Below are positions 34,600 through 46,240 of a stretch of DNA of 64,000 bases, piece by piece. Source of the stretch: Gnetum montanum (Eukaryota > Streptophyta > Gnetopsida > Gnetales > Gnetaceae); NCBI GenBank assembly GCA_015680685.1, contig MNCI01004050.1, positions 565,129-629,128 of the forward strand, in the 5' to 3' direction. How positions within the stretch are numbered: the stretch's first letter is position 1; every line of letters begins with the position of its first letter. The notes beneath the pieces are model-generated. The model did no database searches, was not told the DNA's origin, and worked only from the letters and a program-made list of their open reading frames with translations. Made by a program: the position numbers and the translations under genes.

Positions 34600-35060
34600 A
34601 AAACAAGTGATCAGTAATCACATTCTTAGTCCCTTTTCAATCTACCATTGTGAGATTGAATTTCTGCAAGATCACCAGCCACCATATGACATAGGGGCTC
34701 ACCACTAGCTTGTTGATGAGGAAGTAGATGGCATTGTGATCAGTGTGCACAAACACTTTATATCCAAGCACATAGTGCTTGAACTTTTACAAAGCATATA
34801 CCACTACCATCAGTTCTTTCTCTATTGTGGTGTAATTCAGTTGTGCATCCACAATACTTCTACTTGCACAGTGGATATAATATGGACATTTCTTTTCATC
34901 CAACTACATAAGCATGGCTCCCAAGGCATAATGAGATGCATCTAGTCTAGACTAGTTAGGTGCTCATAGAATTAGAGTCTCTACGAGCTTCTACTTGAGA
35001 CTCTAGAATGCATTTTTGCATTCTTTGGTCTAGATGAATGGAGCATCTTTCTTTCTTAGC
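34600..35060 (-). pseudogene. C RNase H (degenerate)
   Basis: Frames are broken, but the order of motifs matches A1: a LNYTTIEKELMVVVYAL-like stretch near 34800-34850, HYVLGYKVFVHTDH near 34730-34780, and a KKGTKNVITDHLFWL-like end near 34600-34650. Confidence 0.75.
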
Positions 35061-35089
35061 TTGATCAACAACTTTGTGATCTTAGAAAA

Positions 35090-35780
35090 GTTATCTATAA
35101 ATCTCTAGTAGTAGCTAGTGTGTCAAAATAATGATTGAACATCTTTGATAGTTTTTGGTTGGTGGGTGATTCCATGAATGACCATTATCTTTTTGGGATC
35201 TATCTTAATCCATTTCCACAAAATTCTATGCTCCAATACAATGCCTTCTTAGACCATGAGATGGCTCTTTTGCTAATTGAGCTATAGATTTGTTTCCACA
35301 CATATTTTGAGTACTTGCTCAAGGTGGTCCAAGGCTTGTTCGAATGTAGCATCATACATGGAGAAGTCATTCATAAAGACCTCCACTCCACTACTAATTT
35401 GCTACTGAAAGATGCTTAAGACCAAGCATTGGAAAGTGGTAGCAACATTGCATAGACCAAAAGGCATCTTGTGATATGTAAAGGTCCCCTAGGGACTTGT
35501 GAATGTTGTCTTGGCCTAGTCTTTTGGTGCAATCTAGATTTGGTTATATCCACTATAACCATCCAAAAAACTATAATAGCAATGCTCAAATATGGTGTCC
35601 AACACTTGATCAACAAATGGAAATGGAAAATGATCTTTGAATATTGCCATGTTTACTAGCCTAAAGTCGATACAAACCCACTCGCTATCTGTAATGGGGT
35701 AGATGAACCCTACCTTAAGTAGTTGCTCAATCTCTTCTTTGACGATTTGCTTCAATTTTGGGTTCAACTATCATTTTGGT
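35090..35780 (-). pseudogene. C reverse transcriptase with internal deletion
   Basis: The open piece 35534-35767 reads LKQIVKEEIEQLLKVGFIYP, then SEWV directly joined to CIDFRLVNMAIFKDHFPFPF, then FLDGYSGYNQI. The segment SPLVIVPKKDGKWQV present in A1 is missing, an in-frame deletion of about 16 residues in the fingers. Downstream the catalytic motif is FMND instead of FMDD. FLDGYSGYNQI is a hallmark of Athila-type RT. Confidence 0.87.
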
Positions 35781-36276
35781 TAGCTCCTTGGCTTCATGGA
35801 TGCACCAGTATAAATGTGGTGCTAGCATATCTATGGATCAATTCTAGTGACTTTAGGATATGACCAGGCAAAGGTTGTTGGCCATTTATTGACCACTTTC
35901 AATAGTTTTACTTTTTGCTCAAGAGCAAGTTTGACATTAAGTATGACTAGCTTGCTATTTTTCAAGAATGCATATTCCAGGTAAGCAGGTAGAGCTTTCA
36001 ACTCTAGGGGCTCTTATTTGAAATTCTCTGGGATCTCCAAATCTCCCCAATTATATCATTGTTTTCATCATTAGAGAATCGATGATGAACTTGCTCTACT
36101 TCATCCATGCCTATGACATAAGGGCATGTTAGGCTCTTAGTAGGTTCAATGCACAATGTGCTACTTTTAGAATTAGGGGTCAGCCACTGGGTATCCTCTT
36201 TTTTTGTGGCTATTGTGTACAAACACCTTTGAATATCTACTTCATGTGAAAACTACCTACATGTGGAAATAGATGT

Positions 36277-36710
36277 TCATTTTATGAACCAGAGTTTCTC
36301 CATGCAATTGCACCTAGTATCACTGTACACAATGCATGGAACTTGCTTCTTCTCAATCTTTCCAAATGCATTTTCCTTAGATATCTCTAGGGAAAGATCT
36401 CTTATGCTCATTCTCACATCAATAGTGCGTAGCCATGCCCTTCCCATAATGATTAGAAAGTTTCCCTTACAATTCTCAACTTTGATTACTAGGAAATTGG
36501 TAGGATAAGAAAACCCACAAACAATGGTCACAATGTCTTCTACTAGTCCCAATGGAATAGTAATGGATTGATCTATCAATTTTAATTGGATATTACTCTT
36601 CTTAAGAGGTGGCAATTTCTAAGCAGTATACATCTCATGAAAAATCAAGTTCACTTTGGAGCTTGAATCAAGAAGAGCTTTACATGGTTCATTCCTAGCA
36701 ATCTATAAAT
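36277..36710 (-). pseudogene. C protease region
   Basis: Open over 112 codons: PPLKKSNIQLKLIDQSITI, PLGLVEDIVTIVCGFSYPT, LIIMGRAWLRTIDVRMS. Upstream, ALLDSSSKVNLI shows the active-site region with Asp present but the usual Gly lost. The tail continues into the RT linker. Confidence 0.82.
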
Positions 36711-37399
36711 AGATAAGAGGACTCCCAGGATCAACTAATTTCCTAAGAAGGTTGCCAGCCTAGATCTAATTAGTATGACATGAGTGAGCATAATAGTACA
36801 GATTTTGGATAGCATTTGGTTTGAAGGGTTCATGATGGAATGGTTTGTAGAGGTTAAGGTAAAAGTAGGATGACCAGCTACTTGAGTTTGTGAGGGCTTA
36901 CTAGGGTTGTTGGGTTAAAATAATGGTCTTTTATGAGCATGAGGTTCCAAACCACTTAATTGATGTACCAATTGTAGATTGATAGCCTTGGTAGAACTGC
37001 ATTACTATAACTGGGCTGGAAGTTCACCCTGCATGGATGGAGTAGGTAGTAACTATGTTGAGGGTGGAGGAATAACTATAGGAATAGGAGGAGCATAAGG
37101 ATGAAATGTGGTATCCCTTATAAAATGTGGTGAATGAGCTCTATAATATTTAAGAGGGTCATAGTAATGTTGGAAAGGAGAAATGTGACTAGAAGAGTCA
37201 TTTGGAGATAGGAGTTATTGAACCTAATACCCATATGGATCTAGTTGTTTGTAAGGGTATGGCTACCTTGGTGGTGGTGGTTCCCATGACTATGGATGTT
37301 GTCATTGTTGATACTACTTGTACAACTATAGTGAAGTTTCACTTGGATAATATTGTTGTTGTTGATGGAGCTACCTAGCCTTGCCTTTAGGATAAGGTA

Positions 37400-39326
37400 A
37401 TCTTCTGAGTATTTATCTTTTTGCTAGTCATGGCTTTAGAGCATACAACCTAGATTCTTGTAACTATGACATGATGGGGCAACATCCCTTAGGATGTTCA
37501 TATTAGCACATGTCACACCCATCATCATCATCTGATTTAGTTTTTGCAATGTCCTCTACTGTAGCAATCATGCCCTTACCCCTTTGATTAGCACGTTCAG
37601 CTTTCTTTGGCCTCCTATGGTCATGCTTACTACTTTGTTCTTTGGACTCATCAGTAATTTTCAAGACAGCTTGAAATATGTTATACATAGAGGCCCACAA
37701 CTAATATATCTTAGCCAAGATTTCAAAGTTAAATTTTTGAATCGGTAAGGTTTTTTGGTTCACCACCTCATCAAGTGATGATTTCTTCTCACTGTCACAA
37801 CATTAGACCTCCCTCTTACAAATGGAAGGATCTTAGTTGTATTCTTTTGCACTTTTGCATTTCTTCAACTCTTCTTCTTCTTCTTCTTTTGCTACCTACT
37901 TGATTAGCCTTTGGACCTGATGGACTCTTAATTCTAACAGTCTTTCTTGAGTGTAGATCCCAAGAGTTCTCCTTGTTTCAGAGTGAAGCCCATCTATGAT
38001 ATGGTGAAGTTGTTCCTACTAAGAGTAACCATGGCTAGGGAATTAGTATAATAAGGAATAATATCTATCCATGGTGGCATCCAAGGACTCATGTATTTAT
38101 TTCCAACCTTGGATCTACCTTCTCAGATTGGATACTTAAGAGTATGTTTGATACTTGTCATTGAATAGTTCAAGTATCGTACTCCATCTATGGATTGATT
38201 TCAGCTCCAAGAACTAGTACCATCTTTCTGCTTCTTTAATGAGTTTCTTGAGAAATAACTTAAGCTTTTGCTAGTTATTTTTTATATTTTGCAAGGCATA
38301 GGCATCGTGAAAAGCTTGAAGATGGTTCTGCGAATCTAAGTTATATCCCCGTTTGAATTTGGGAATATTATTCATGTCTAGCCTCTTGATCCAGCTATCT
38401 TTCATGTGCCTTGTCGAAATTCTCATGACCTCTACGATGTTTAGCATACTTTAGGTAGTGAGCAAAGGCTCATCGTAGTCATGACCTTGATGCCTATGAT
38501 GCCCTCGACTACCCCTTTGTTCATGGCAATAGGCGTTTCTTAAATGCCCACATCCCAGATCTTGACTTGCCTAACGATCCCTATGATCATCTTGGTTCCA
38601 TTTGTTACCTTCATCATGATTGCGTTCCTTGTGTTTCTGTTTAGAGCTAGAAGAGGAAGAAGATGACAATGAAGGTGAAGAAAAAGGAGGACTAGCACTA
38701 TCATGGTGCTTGCCACTCTCTCTTTGATGGTCATGGCCACAATCATGATCATGCTACTCACTCGCATCCCTACAATGACTCTCCTCTTTGGAAACCCCTT
38801 TGTCAAGGGATACATTCTTGCCAAAACCAGGATTATGTATCATGAACTGTAAGTTCTAGTTTTGACCTCCCTCACTAAAGTTAAAGAGAGGAGTCTCTAT
38901 GTATGAAAAACCTGTAGAGAAGCATTCTCCACCATCTTTTTGGTACATCAGGAATGGGGAATCAGTGGACCATTTCCCCTTCATAGATTCGTAATGCTAC
39001 TCTAGTTGTCAATCCCTCAAACATTGTGTATTAGTGGGATGATAATCCTTGGCATCACTATCCTGCACAACATATTTATCATGAAGCCCTTCGATGCCCA
39101 ACTGTATAAGATTTTTTTGAGCATCACAAGAATGGATTGATCGAGTGGTAACACAATGTTGCCCTCCATGTCTCGCCACCATGGTTGTTCATCCTAGTGG
39201 AGGATGAAGGTTAAATTGGGTACATAATCATTAGGATGAGCATGTACCACTCTTTATTAATGGAACACCTACTGATTTACTTTGTTAGACTTGGACAAAG
39301 AACCACTCTTAATAGAAAAAGACATC
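37400..39326 (-). pseudogene. C gag (degenerate)
   Basis: The start ATG is at 39326 (MSFSIKSGSLSKSNK), about 145 bases inside the primer site. Next are WWRDMEGNIVL and the capsid domain near 37930-38420: WIKRLDMNNIPKFKRGYN, RWSTILELFNDKYQTYS, HHIIDGLHSETRRTLG. The C-terminal part is basic with a CDMC pair (37503-37700), then a Pro/Tyr/Gln-rich stretch down to about 36900. Confidence 0.8.
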
Positions 39327-39469
39327 TTGTATTAGAAGACAAGAAATGCAATGTGCTTTCTTATAGTTGTTGTAGTTATTTTGAGGTATGATATGACTTA
39401 AGGGTTTTTTCCAACAACGTTAAATAGTTCTTCACTAAGTCATAGATAGTACACATAACAAAATAAAGA

Positions 39470-39487
39470 TCCCTAATAATGGCACTA
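39470..39487 (-). other. C primer binding site (tRNA-Asp type)
   Basis: The minus strand reads TAGTGCCATTATTAGGGA next to the 5' LTR, a decayed version of the Asp-tRNA complement, as in A1. Confidence 0.8.
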
Positions 39488-39488
39488 A

Positions 39489-40398
39489 TGATGAGTGGCG
39501 AGTATACCCTACGCCTAACCATACGAATTACAAGCATTCACATGTAATCCGGTCAAATTCTGTAGATCTTAAGTTTTTAAGTACATTGGTTCTAGGGGGT
39601 GAAATCTAACCATGATGATCGTTGTCTTTGCAAATGCACTTGTAAAGCTTAGTTGTATGGTTAAGTGTAATTGGGGCACATGGTTTTTATTATTTTATAT
39701 TTTATTCATCTATGATTAATAACAAGTTGAAACTCAATATATGAACCAATTTAACAAATCTAAGTGCTAATTAATAACTAGCTATCCTAACATAAGCATC
39801 AGGTCCCATTTTTCATACACATCCTGAACGCATACAACACTATCAAGCCACCAAGCGTTAAGCACTGCTGGGATTACCAAGTGTTGTATGTTATGCTCGA
39901 AGTGGTTGTACTTATGTGTTTAATCTATCTAGCTCAATTATTCAATTAATTAAAGTCTTACTTATATTAATTAATTGTGTAATTAATGAAAACAATAAAT
40001 GTAGAAATAAATCATTAACATATTCCAAGTGTTGTAAGGTTTGATCAAAAGGCTCATCTTTATTGCCATTCACACTGGTGTGCTCATGTACATCAGTGCT
40101 CAAATAAAGATCCGTATACTTTCTTACTCTTATTGTGGGCACTTAGAAAAATATTCTAACTCTCAAATGATAAAACTGCAAGAGCCTTGCAATAACTATG
40201 ATAAGACATGCCATAAACATAGCTGGTGAGTGCATATTTATAGACTTTATTATGGAGCTACATTAACGAGGCTTCATAAACAAAACAAACGCTATGTCGA
40301 CGAGGCCCTAGCAATGAGGCAACACCACGTCGATGAGGACCTATCGATGAGGCCATCTCAATGGGGACCCATCAACGTGACACTTTGATGTTTCATCA
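39489..40398 (-). repeat. C 5' LTR
   Basis: 910 bp, partner of 27108-28027. Begins TGATGAGTGG and ends TTTCATCA. U3 has the same GACGAGGCC and GATGAGG repeats. Confidence 0.93.
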
Positions 40399-40403
40399 CC
40401 TTG

Positions 40404-40864
40404 TAAACAACTCTATTTATCCAATAATCTTGTAATGAAGAACTAAACTAAAACGATTATAGAAAATAATATATTTATAAGGTATAGCTTAGACAATGAA
40501 ATTTTATTTAAGCATACTTCAGGTGAGTGTTGAGTTATTGATGATTATTGATCTTATGTAAAAGACCTAGTTTTTCTTAACACTAAGTTTGTCTTTGTTG
40601 ACTAACTATTTACCTTCATATAACTTTGTATTAGCTATTGTTGATTGTAATGCTCTTCTTCAACATTATAACATTTCCTATGATCCTTCCTTTCTATTTA
40701 CAAAATCAAATTAGAATCTACAATTGATACTTTATTTTGGATATTCTCTTCGTATTTAGAAAATTGAATCATGACCCTTTTTGAGTCTTCTTAGTATCCT
40801 TATTTCATGGTAATGATATGTTGTACTATCATTTTCAACCTTTTGATTTTCAATGATCTGATGG
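40404..40864. other. Unassigned stretch between C and D
   Basis: AT-rich. I see no coding motif, LTR or RNA gene. Confidence 0.4.
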
Positions 40865-41822
40865 TGTTGTAGAAACACCTCTTTTGATCCCTTTTCCTTT
40901 TCCCTATAGATGGATTTAGCCTATTTTGGGAGGCTAGAGAGATTTCTTGTGGATCAAAGAGATGTCTAGGCCTAGTGTAAAGGCCTTGTAGGAGACGTCT
41001 CAAATTTAGGAAAGATGTCTCAACTATGCTATAGAAGTCTTACGTGAGATGTCCCAAAAGTGGATGAGACATCCCAATTTAGAGTTAGAACATTTCACAG
41101 ATTGAAAGACATTCAAACTGAGACATCTTACACATTTTTAAGACATCTTAGTTATTGTGGAGATATCTCACACTTAAGTGAGATGCTCCATCTACAAGTT
41201 AGGATTGCTAGTGAGATGTCTTGTGGAGACCAGAGATGATTCAAACAAGCAGGGAAACTTCTAAAATTGTCATTCCAATTTAGGAAAATAGCCAAAATAA
41301 TGAAGAAAAAAGTATAAATAGCCTAATGGCCTCAAGTTAACTTGGGGAAAGAGTTTTAGGTTTCTTATCTCCTAAATCCAATAAATATGGATGTTGTTTT
41401 ATATTGGTATGAATTAATAAGAGAGTTGACGTGTGTGGTAAGAGTGTGAGAGAGAACATTGAGTAAGTGCATGTGTGGTTGAAGCTCCAAGGTCAATTGT
41501 GTGGTGTATTGACTTATATGTTCTTATGTCTTGCTTATGTGTTGAGACCTTAGTCCCAAGTTGTGCAAGAGATTCTTTATCAATTGTGTCTTGCATTGAG
41601 AATAATCATTGTATGGTTATAGAGCCTCATGCTTTGTAATATCATTTGACTGTGTTTAAGTGTTTTGGATGTTTTTTGGGTCATGGAACCTTGTTATAAT
41701 CTTCTTTACAATAATTGAAGATAGCTAATTTTCTTATTTTCTAGCACATTGATTTATATTTTCATAATATCTGTATTTAATAGGATTTGAAGGTAAAATT
41801 CTTTCAGAGTAAACTTGCTCCA
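40865..41822 (+). repeat. D 5' LTR with GAGAYRTCTC array
   Basis: Begins TGTTGTAG. U3 (about 40990-41240) holds about ten copies of GAGACATCTC/GAGATGTCTC-like motifs in both orientations. TATA (GTATAAATA) is at 41312-41320. It is longer than the partner because of an extra stretch near 41500-41620. Confidence 0.85.
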
Positions 41823-41829
41823 ATGTTAT

Positions 41830-41847
41830 TAGTATTAGAGCTTTAGG
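41830..41847 (+). other. D primer binding site (initiator-Met type)
   Basis: TAGTATTAGAGCTTTAGG resembles the usual TGGTATCAGAGC start of plant Met primer sites with G-to-A and C-to-T changes. It lies 7 bases from my LTR end, further than usual, so that end may be off by a few bases. Confidence 0.65.
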
Positions 41848-41895
41848 TTGATTATTACATGGAAATTTGGCTGCAAATGTTTATTAAATTCTAAC

Positions 41896-43190
41896 GATGC
41901 CTAGGAATAAATAGGTACAAGTCTTGAATAGAGACATGCATATCATGAAGTCTACCTTTCAAATGATGGTTGCTAAGTTGGATGAGATCTGTGCCAAGGT
42001 AGATAGGAATATAGGTCCCAACTATAGACCAACATACAAAATGATAAGCATTCACATTCAAATGATGAAGAAGCTTTTCTCAGCTAGGTAGAGGGAATGA
42101 TGAGAAAGGAAAATCTAGCTATGGGGGTGTTGGAATCCATTAGCTAAGGATTCCCATGGAAGGAAATCCACTTCCTCATATCAAAGTTCTAAGAGATTTG
42201 TGAGTGGCCACCAGTTCTTCTCATGATAATCTTGATGAGGAAGATGAGGCAAAGCTTGCTAGGGATTTAGAAATGTTGCTAGACTTCCATATGTAGAAAT
42301 AAAGGCTTTCAATGGTGTAGATGGCACCAATGCTTTCTCAAGTTAGCTGAAAGCATTTTGAGTTGGAAGAGGTACCAAATCAATTAAGGGTACCTATTGC
42401 TAAATCCATATTAGAAGGTATGGCTTTTACTTTTGGCAAAAATATTTCCAAGCTTATTAAAAGACATCACCTAGAGCCATAGTGCTCATACCACAAAGTG
42501 AGATCTTGGGAGGATTGACCAACCAATTAGCAATTGGAATCTAATAAAATACATGTTCATGAGAAAATTTGAATAGAATCGTCAAAGGAAAGAGATCATT
42601 ATGAAGTTAAAATTCCAAAGGAAAGGTGACAAAGATGTCCAAGAATTTTAGATCAAGTTTTAGGATCTATTCCATAAAGCTAAAGTGAACTAAGAGGAGT
42701 ACGAATACGCTTTAATTTTTCTAGGAGGCTTCAAAATGATGAACTAATAGGAGTTGTCATTTTATGAGCCACAAACTCTTAATGGGACTTATAATTTGGT
42801 ACTTAAGATGGGGAAGAAACTAAGTGGATTTGGGAATAGAGGTAAATCAGCTTAAAGGGAAAGGACAAGGGATTCAAGTCAAATGAAGGAATTTAAGGGA
42901 TTCAAATCTAAAGATAAAGACAACAACCATGACAAGAAGATAGACAAAGGTGATGTCAATGGAAAAGCCAAGAGGAAGCAAGGCAAGGAAGGCAAGGGTT
43001 AAGGTTGTATCTCATTAAAGATTCAATCCTTCAAGTGTGGAGAATGGGGTCATAAGCAATGGAAATGTCCACTTCTCAAGTTTATCAAGGACAAGGATGT
43101 GAAAATCATGGAGGTGAAGGAGACATCTAGCCAAGCTTATCAAAGAGATAACCCTAATTTTTCCAATATAAAGGAAGATTCTGAATTAAA
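41896..43190 (+). pseudogene. D gag (degenerate)
   Basis: Starts MPRNK at 41896. It has AKLDEICAKVDRNIG-like and LAESILSWKRYQI-like segments (capsid) and a Lys-rich stretch. Near 43030-43070 is FKCGEWGHKQWKCP, a CCHC zinc knuckle whose first Cys is Ser. Stops are frequent. Confidence 0.7.
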
Positions 43191-43638
43191 TTCTTAGGCA
43201 TTCATGGGGAATGTGAATAGAGGAGACCATCCTAATAGAAAATTGGTGGTTCAGAGAAGGGCTAGATAATTATTTAGTGGGAAATGGATTCATGTTTTGA
43301 TTGATGGAGGAGCCTAATAAATTATCATTTCTTCTAAGGTAGTTGCTAAATTAGGTTTGGTAACTAATCCTCATCCAAGATCATACAAGGTACATTGGTT
43401 ATCTAGGGACTTCCCTCAAGAGGTGAGGGAATAATGTGTTTTGAAATTTAAAATTGAGAGTTTTCAAAATGCTATGAGATGTGATGTACTTCCAATTGAT
43501 TATGCTAATGTAATTCTTGGTAGACCTTGGAATTTTGAGAATGGTACTTACTTTGATAGAACAAGAAATGTATGGAATGTTGCTAGATTTGATCGAATCC
43601 ATGAGTTGATTCCTATGATAGCTGAACAAGTGAGATAA
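43190..43638 (+). pseudogene. D protease
   Basis: HVLIDGGA near 43300 is the aspartic-protease active site (D-T/S-G-A, here DGGA). It is followed by KVVAKLGL and, in the open segment 43441-43638, DVLPIDYANVILGRPW, the typical end of plant gypsy proteases (ILG-PW). Stops lie just after the active site. Confidence 0.8.
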
Positions 43639-43739
43639 CAAAACTCACTAAATGCTTTTTTAATCCTTCTAGGATAGAGGGAATATGTTAAGGAACATGA
43701 TGAAACTAGATTTGGTTTTATTTTTGTATCAACAGTTGC

Positions 43740-44635
43740 TTCTAATCATGATGATGTATAGGTAGAACTTCCAACGGGTGTGCAAGGTCTGAAGGAGTTG
43801 TATACTATTCTTCAAGCAAACAAGCATTGGAAGCATGACTTGTTGCATAAGGAGTTCACTTTGATGATGAACCACAAAGCAATACAATTTCTAAATTCTC
43901 AAAAGAAATTGAGTTGAAAGCACATGAAGTGTGTTGCATAATTACATGAGTTTAATTTTGTGCTCTAACACAAAAGTAGAAAAGCCAATATGGTAGTTGA
44001 TGCATTATCTAGGGTGCATGTGGTAAATTTTAGCATGCCCCATGTGGAAGGTATGGGTGATTTGGTTGATTTGTATGAACATGATTATCATTTTGGACAA
44101 GTTTGGAAAAGCCTCAAAGAGCCATTGATGAGTAAGATATAACAATGGAGGGACTATCATTTGCTATGTCATGTTGAATTTTCATATAATAATGCTTTTC
44201 ATATTACCATTGATAAAATCTCATTTAAGGTGAATTATAATTTTTATCCTACGATGGTGGATAATTTGAAGAGCTATGAGGGAGAAGCTCAACTTAGTAC
44301 TAATTTTGTGTAAGAGATGAGGGATCTCCATGCAAAAGTGAAATCAAATCTTGTAGAAAAAGACTAAAGAGAATGTCCTTAAGAGGAATTAGAGCAAGTG
44401 AAAGCCTAATTTTTCTATTGATGATTTAGTTTGAATTCACTTGAAGAAGAAGAAATTGAGAGTTGTCAACCTTTCCACGTTAAAAGCCAATAAGATGGGT
44501 TCTTTTAGAATTAGGACAAAAATTAATGATAATGCTTTTGAGATTGACTTACCCAATGATGTTGGTATGTCTTTTGTATTTAATGTTGAAAATCTTATGC
44601 ACTATCATGGATCTATTAATGATGAAACTATATAA
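43740..44635 (+). pseudogene. D RNase H end fused by deletion to integrase end
   Basis: LYTILQANKHWKHDLLHKEF and SRKANMVVDALSRV (44.0 kb) are the end of RNase H. Instead of a full integrase, the text passes within about 150 bases to VEFSYNNAFHITIDKISF, near the integrase C-terminal side. It then reaches 44441-44635 with SFRIRTKINDNAFEIDLPND and FNVENLMHYHG, the GPY/F-like tail. RT proper is also absent, between protease and 43740. D could only move in trans. Confidence 0.8.
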
Positions 44636-44887
44636 GGAAGCATTGATGAGTTGAGTTGAAGGGGGTTATTGATTAGTCCAAACCTACAATAAAGAGGAAG
44701 GCAATTGTACGCAAGAGAAGGGAAGCTTCAAGCACTTGTGGTATGAAGAGGCATGAATGTTTAATTGGGAGGATCAATCCATAGATGATGTTGTATGGGT
44801 CCATGAGACCAAACTTGCTGAGTAGGGGATCACTTCTACCCCTACTCCCTTGTTTACATAAGTTTACTTTTTGAAGGATGGAAGAGT

Positions 44888-45712
44888 TGGTGTAGGGACA
44901 CCTCTTCTTATTCTCTTTTCATTGCCCTATAGATGGTTTTTGCATGTTTTGGAAGGCTAGAGAGACATATGGTTTGAGTGTAGAGACCTTGCAGGAGATG
45001 TCTCAAATTTAGAAAAGACATCTCAACTATGCTACAAAATTTTTAGGTGAGATGTTCCAAAAGTGGGTGAGACATCCTAGTTTGGAGTTGGAACATCCCA
45101 TAAATTAGGAGACATCCTAGTTAAGACTTCTTACACATGGATGAGACATCTCAGCTATTGTGGAGATGTCTCACACCCAAGTAAGACATCCCACCTATAA
45201 GCTAGGGTTAACAACAAGATGTCTTATGAAGGCTAAAGATAACCCAAACAAGTAGGAAAACATTTGAAATTATCATTCCAATTTCTGAAATAGCAAAAAA
45301 AATGGAGAAAAAGATAGAAATAGCTTGAGATCCTCAAGTTGAGTTGGGAAAAGGTTTTTAGGTTTCTTATCTCCAAAATCCAATAAATATCAGTATTGTT
45401 GTATGTTTTCATGAATCAATAAGATGGTTTATATGTATGACAAGAGTGTGAGAGAACACATTAAGTGAGTGCATGTGTGGTTGTAGCTTCAAGGTCAATT
45501 ATGTGGTTATAGAGCCTCATGCTCTGCAATATCATTTAAGTATGTTTGAGTGTTTTGGATGTTTTGTGGATTGTGGAACCTTATTTTAATCTTCTTTACA
45601 ATAATTGAAGATGGTTAGTTTTCTTCTTTTCTAGCATATTGATTTATCTTTTCATAATATTTGGATTTACTGGGATTTAAAGTTTAAATTCTATTAGAGT
45701 GAACCTGCTTCA
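44888..45712 (+). repeat. D 3' LTR
   Basis: Begins TGGTGTAG, preceded by the purine-rich GAAGGATGGAAGAG (polypurine tract, about 44874-44887). It has the same GAGACATCTC array at about 44990-45230. Confidence 0.85.
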
Positions 45713-46084
45713 TAGAGACTTGTGGTTCTTGATCTATTTAGACTATAACATATATGGAATATTAGGAGTTCATGTTTCCATACCTTTCTAAGTCATTCAT
45801 TATCTATGGATGTTGTTCCTTTTTCTTCTATTTCCTCTTCAGTATTTCATTATTCTTCTCTATATCTCTCTTCCATTGTAACTAATGTTGTATGATATTT
45901 ATTTTATAGAAGAGTTATGACAATTTGACTTGTGAGTCATGATCTTTTATTAGAAATCATACAAAACTATATGAGTTTAGTTATGTTGACTAAAAATATG
46001 ATTTTTCATGATTTCAATAAATACATTTATAGATCTCATTGCCACCTATGTTAGTACATCTACATTAGCACAAATAGCACTAGA
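45713..46084. other. Unassigned stretch
   Basis: AT-rich. No gene or element recognised. Confidence 0.4.
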
Positions 46085-46240
46085 ATGAGGTGTTAGCCTA
46101 GTGGTATAGGTATTGGATTGGGAACCTTAAGTCACATGTTCGATTCTATTAGGTAGCACTGAGTTATAAACTTTTATAAATCTTGGGGTATACCGAAATT
46201 TCACTTACTTTGGTTCCAACTCCCCTCTCCTCACTGCCCC
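46085..46240 (+). mobile_element. SINE-like element with tRNA-type head, copy 2
   Basis: It shares the first 23 bases with copy 1 (ATGAGGTGTTAGCCTAGTGG onwards). Box A is TAGCCTAGTGG and box B-like TGTTCGATTCT. The body GAGTTATAAAC...AATCTTGGGGTATA corresponds to the end of copy 1. A pyrimidine- and C-rich stretch follows (about 46220-46278). The 3' end is approximate. Confidence 0.6.

Larger units (their letters stand above)
27108..40398 (-). mobile_element. C: complete Athila-like element with ORF3, minus strand
   Basis: 13,291 bp with LTRs of 920 bp (27108-28027) and 910 bp (39489-40398), and an exact 5-bp target duplication CCTTG (27103-27107 and 40399-40403). Order on the minus strand is primer site, gag, protease, RT, RNase H, integrase, second polypurine motif, hairpin, U3-like block, ORF3, 3' LTR. 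It is the most complete example in the window of the long form of the family. All ORFs are broken. Confidence 0.94.
40865..45712 (+). mobile_element. D: internally deleted Ty3/gypsy element, plus strand
   Basis: Two similar LTRs (40865-41822 and 44888-45712) flank only 3.1 kb. The interior keeps a primer site of initiator-Met type, gag, protease, the end of RNase H and the end of integrase; RT and most of integrase are missing. No clear target duplication: GATGG on the left and TAGAG on the right, so the ends are approximate. The Met primer and the tail motif INDNAFEIDLPNDVG point to a different gypsy lineage from A-C, probably near chromoviruses. Confidence 0.85.

Noticed and set aside
43399-43641. 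80-residue minus-strand ORF
   Set aside because: Antisense shadow of the D protease, which has recognisable motifs on the plus strand.
40860-45717. Target duplication for D
   Set aside because: GATGG and TAGAG do not match; LTR ends are uncertain by a few bases.
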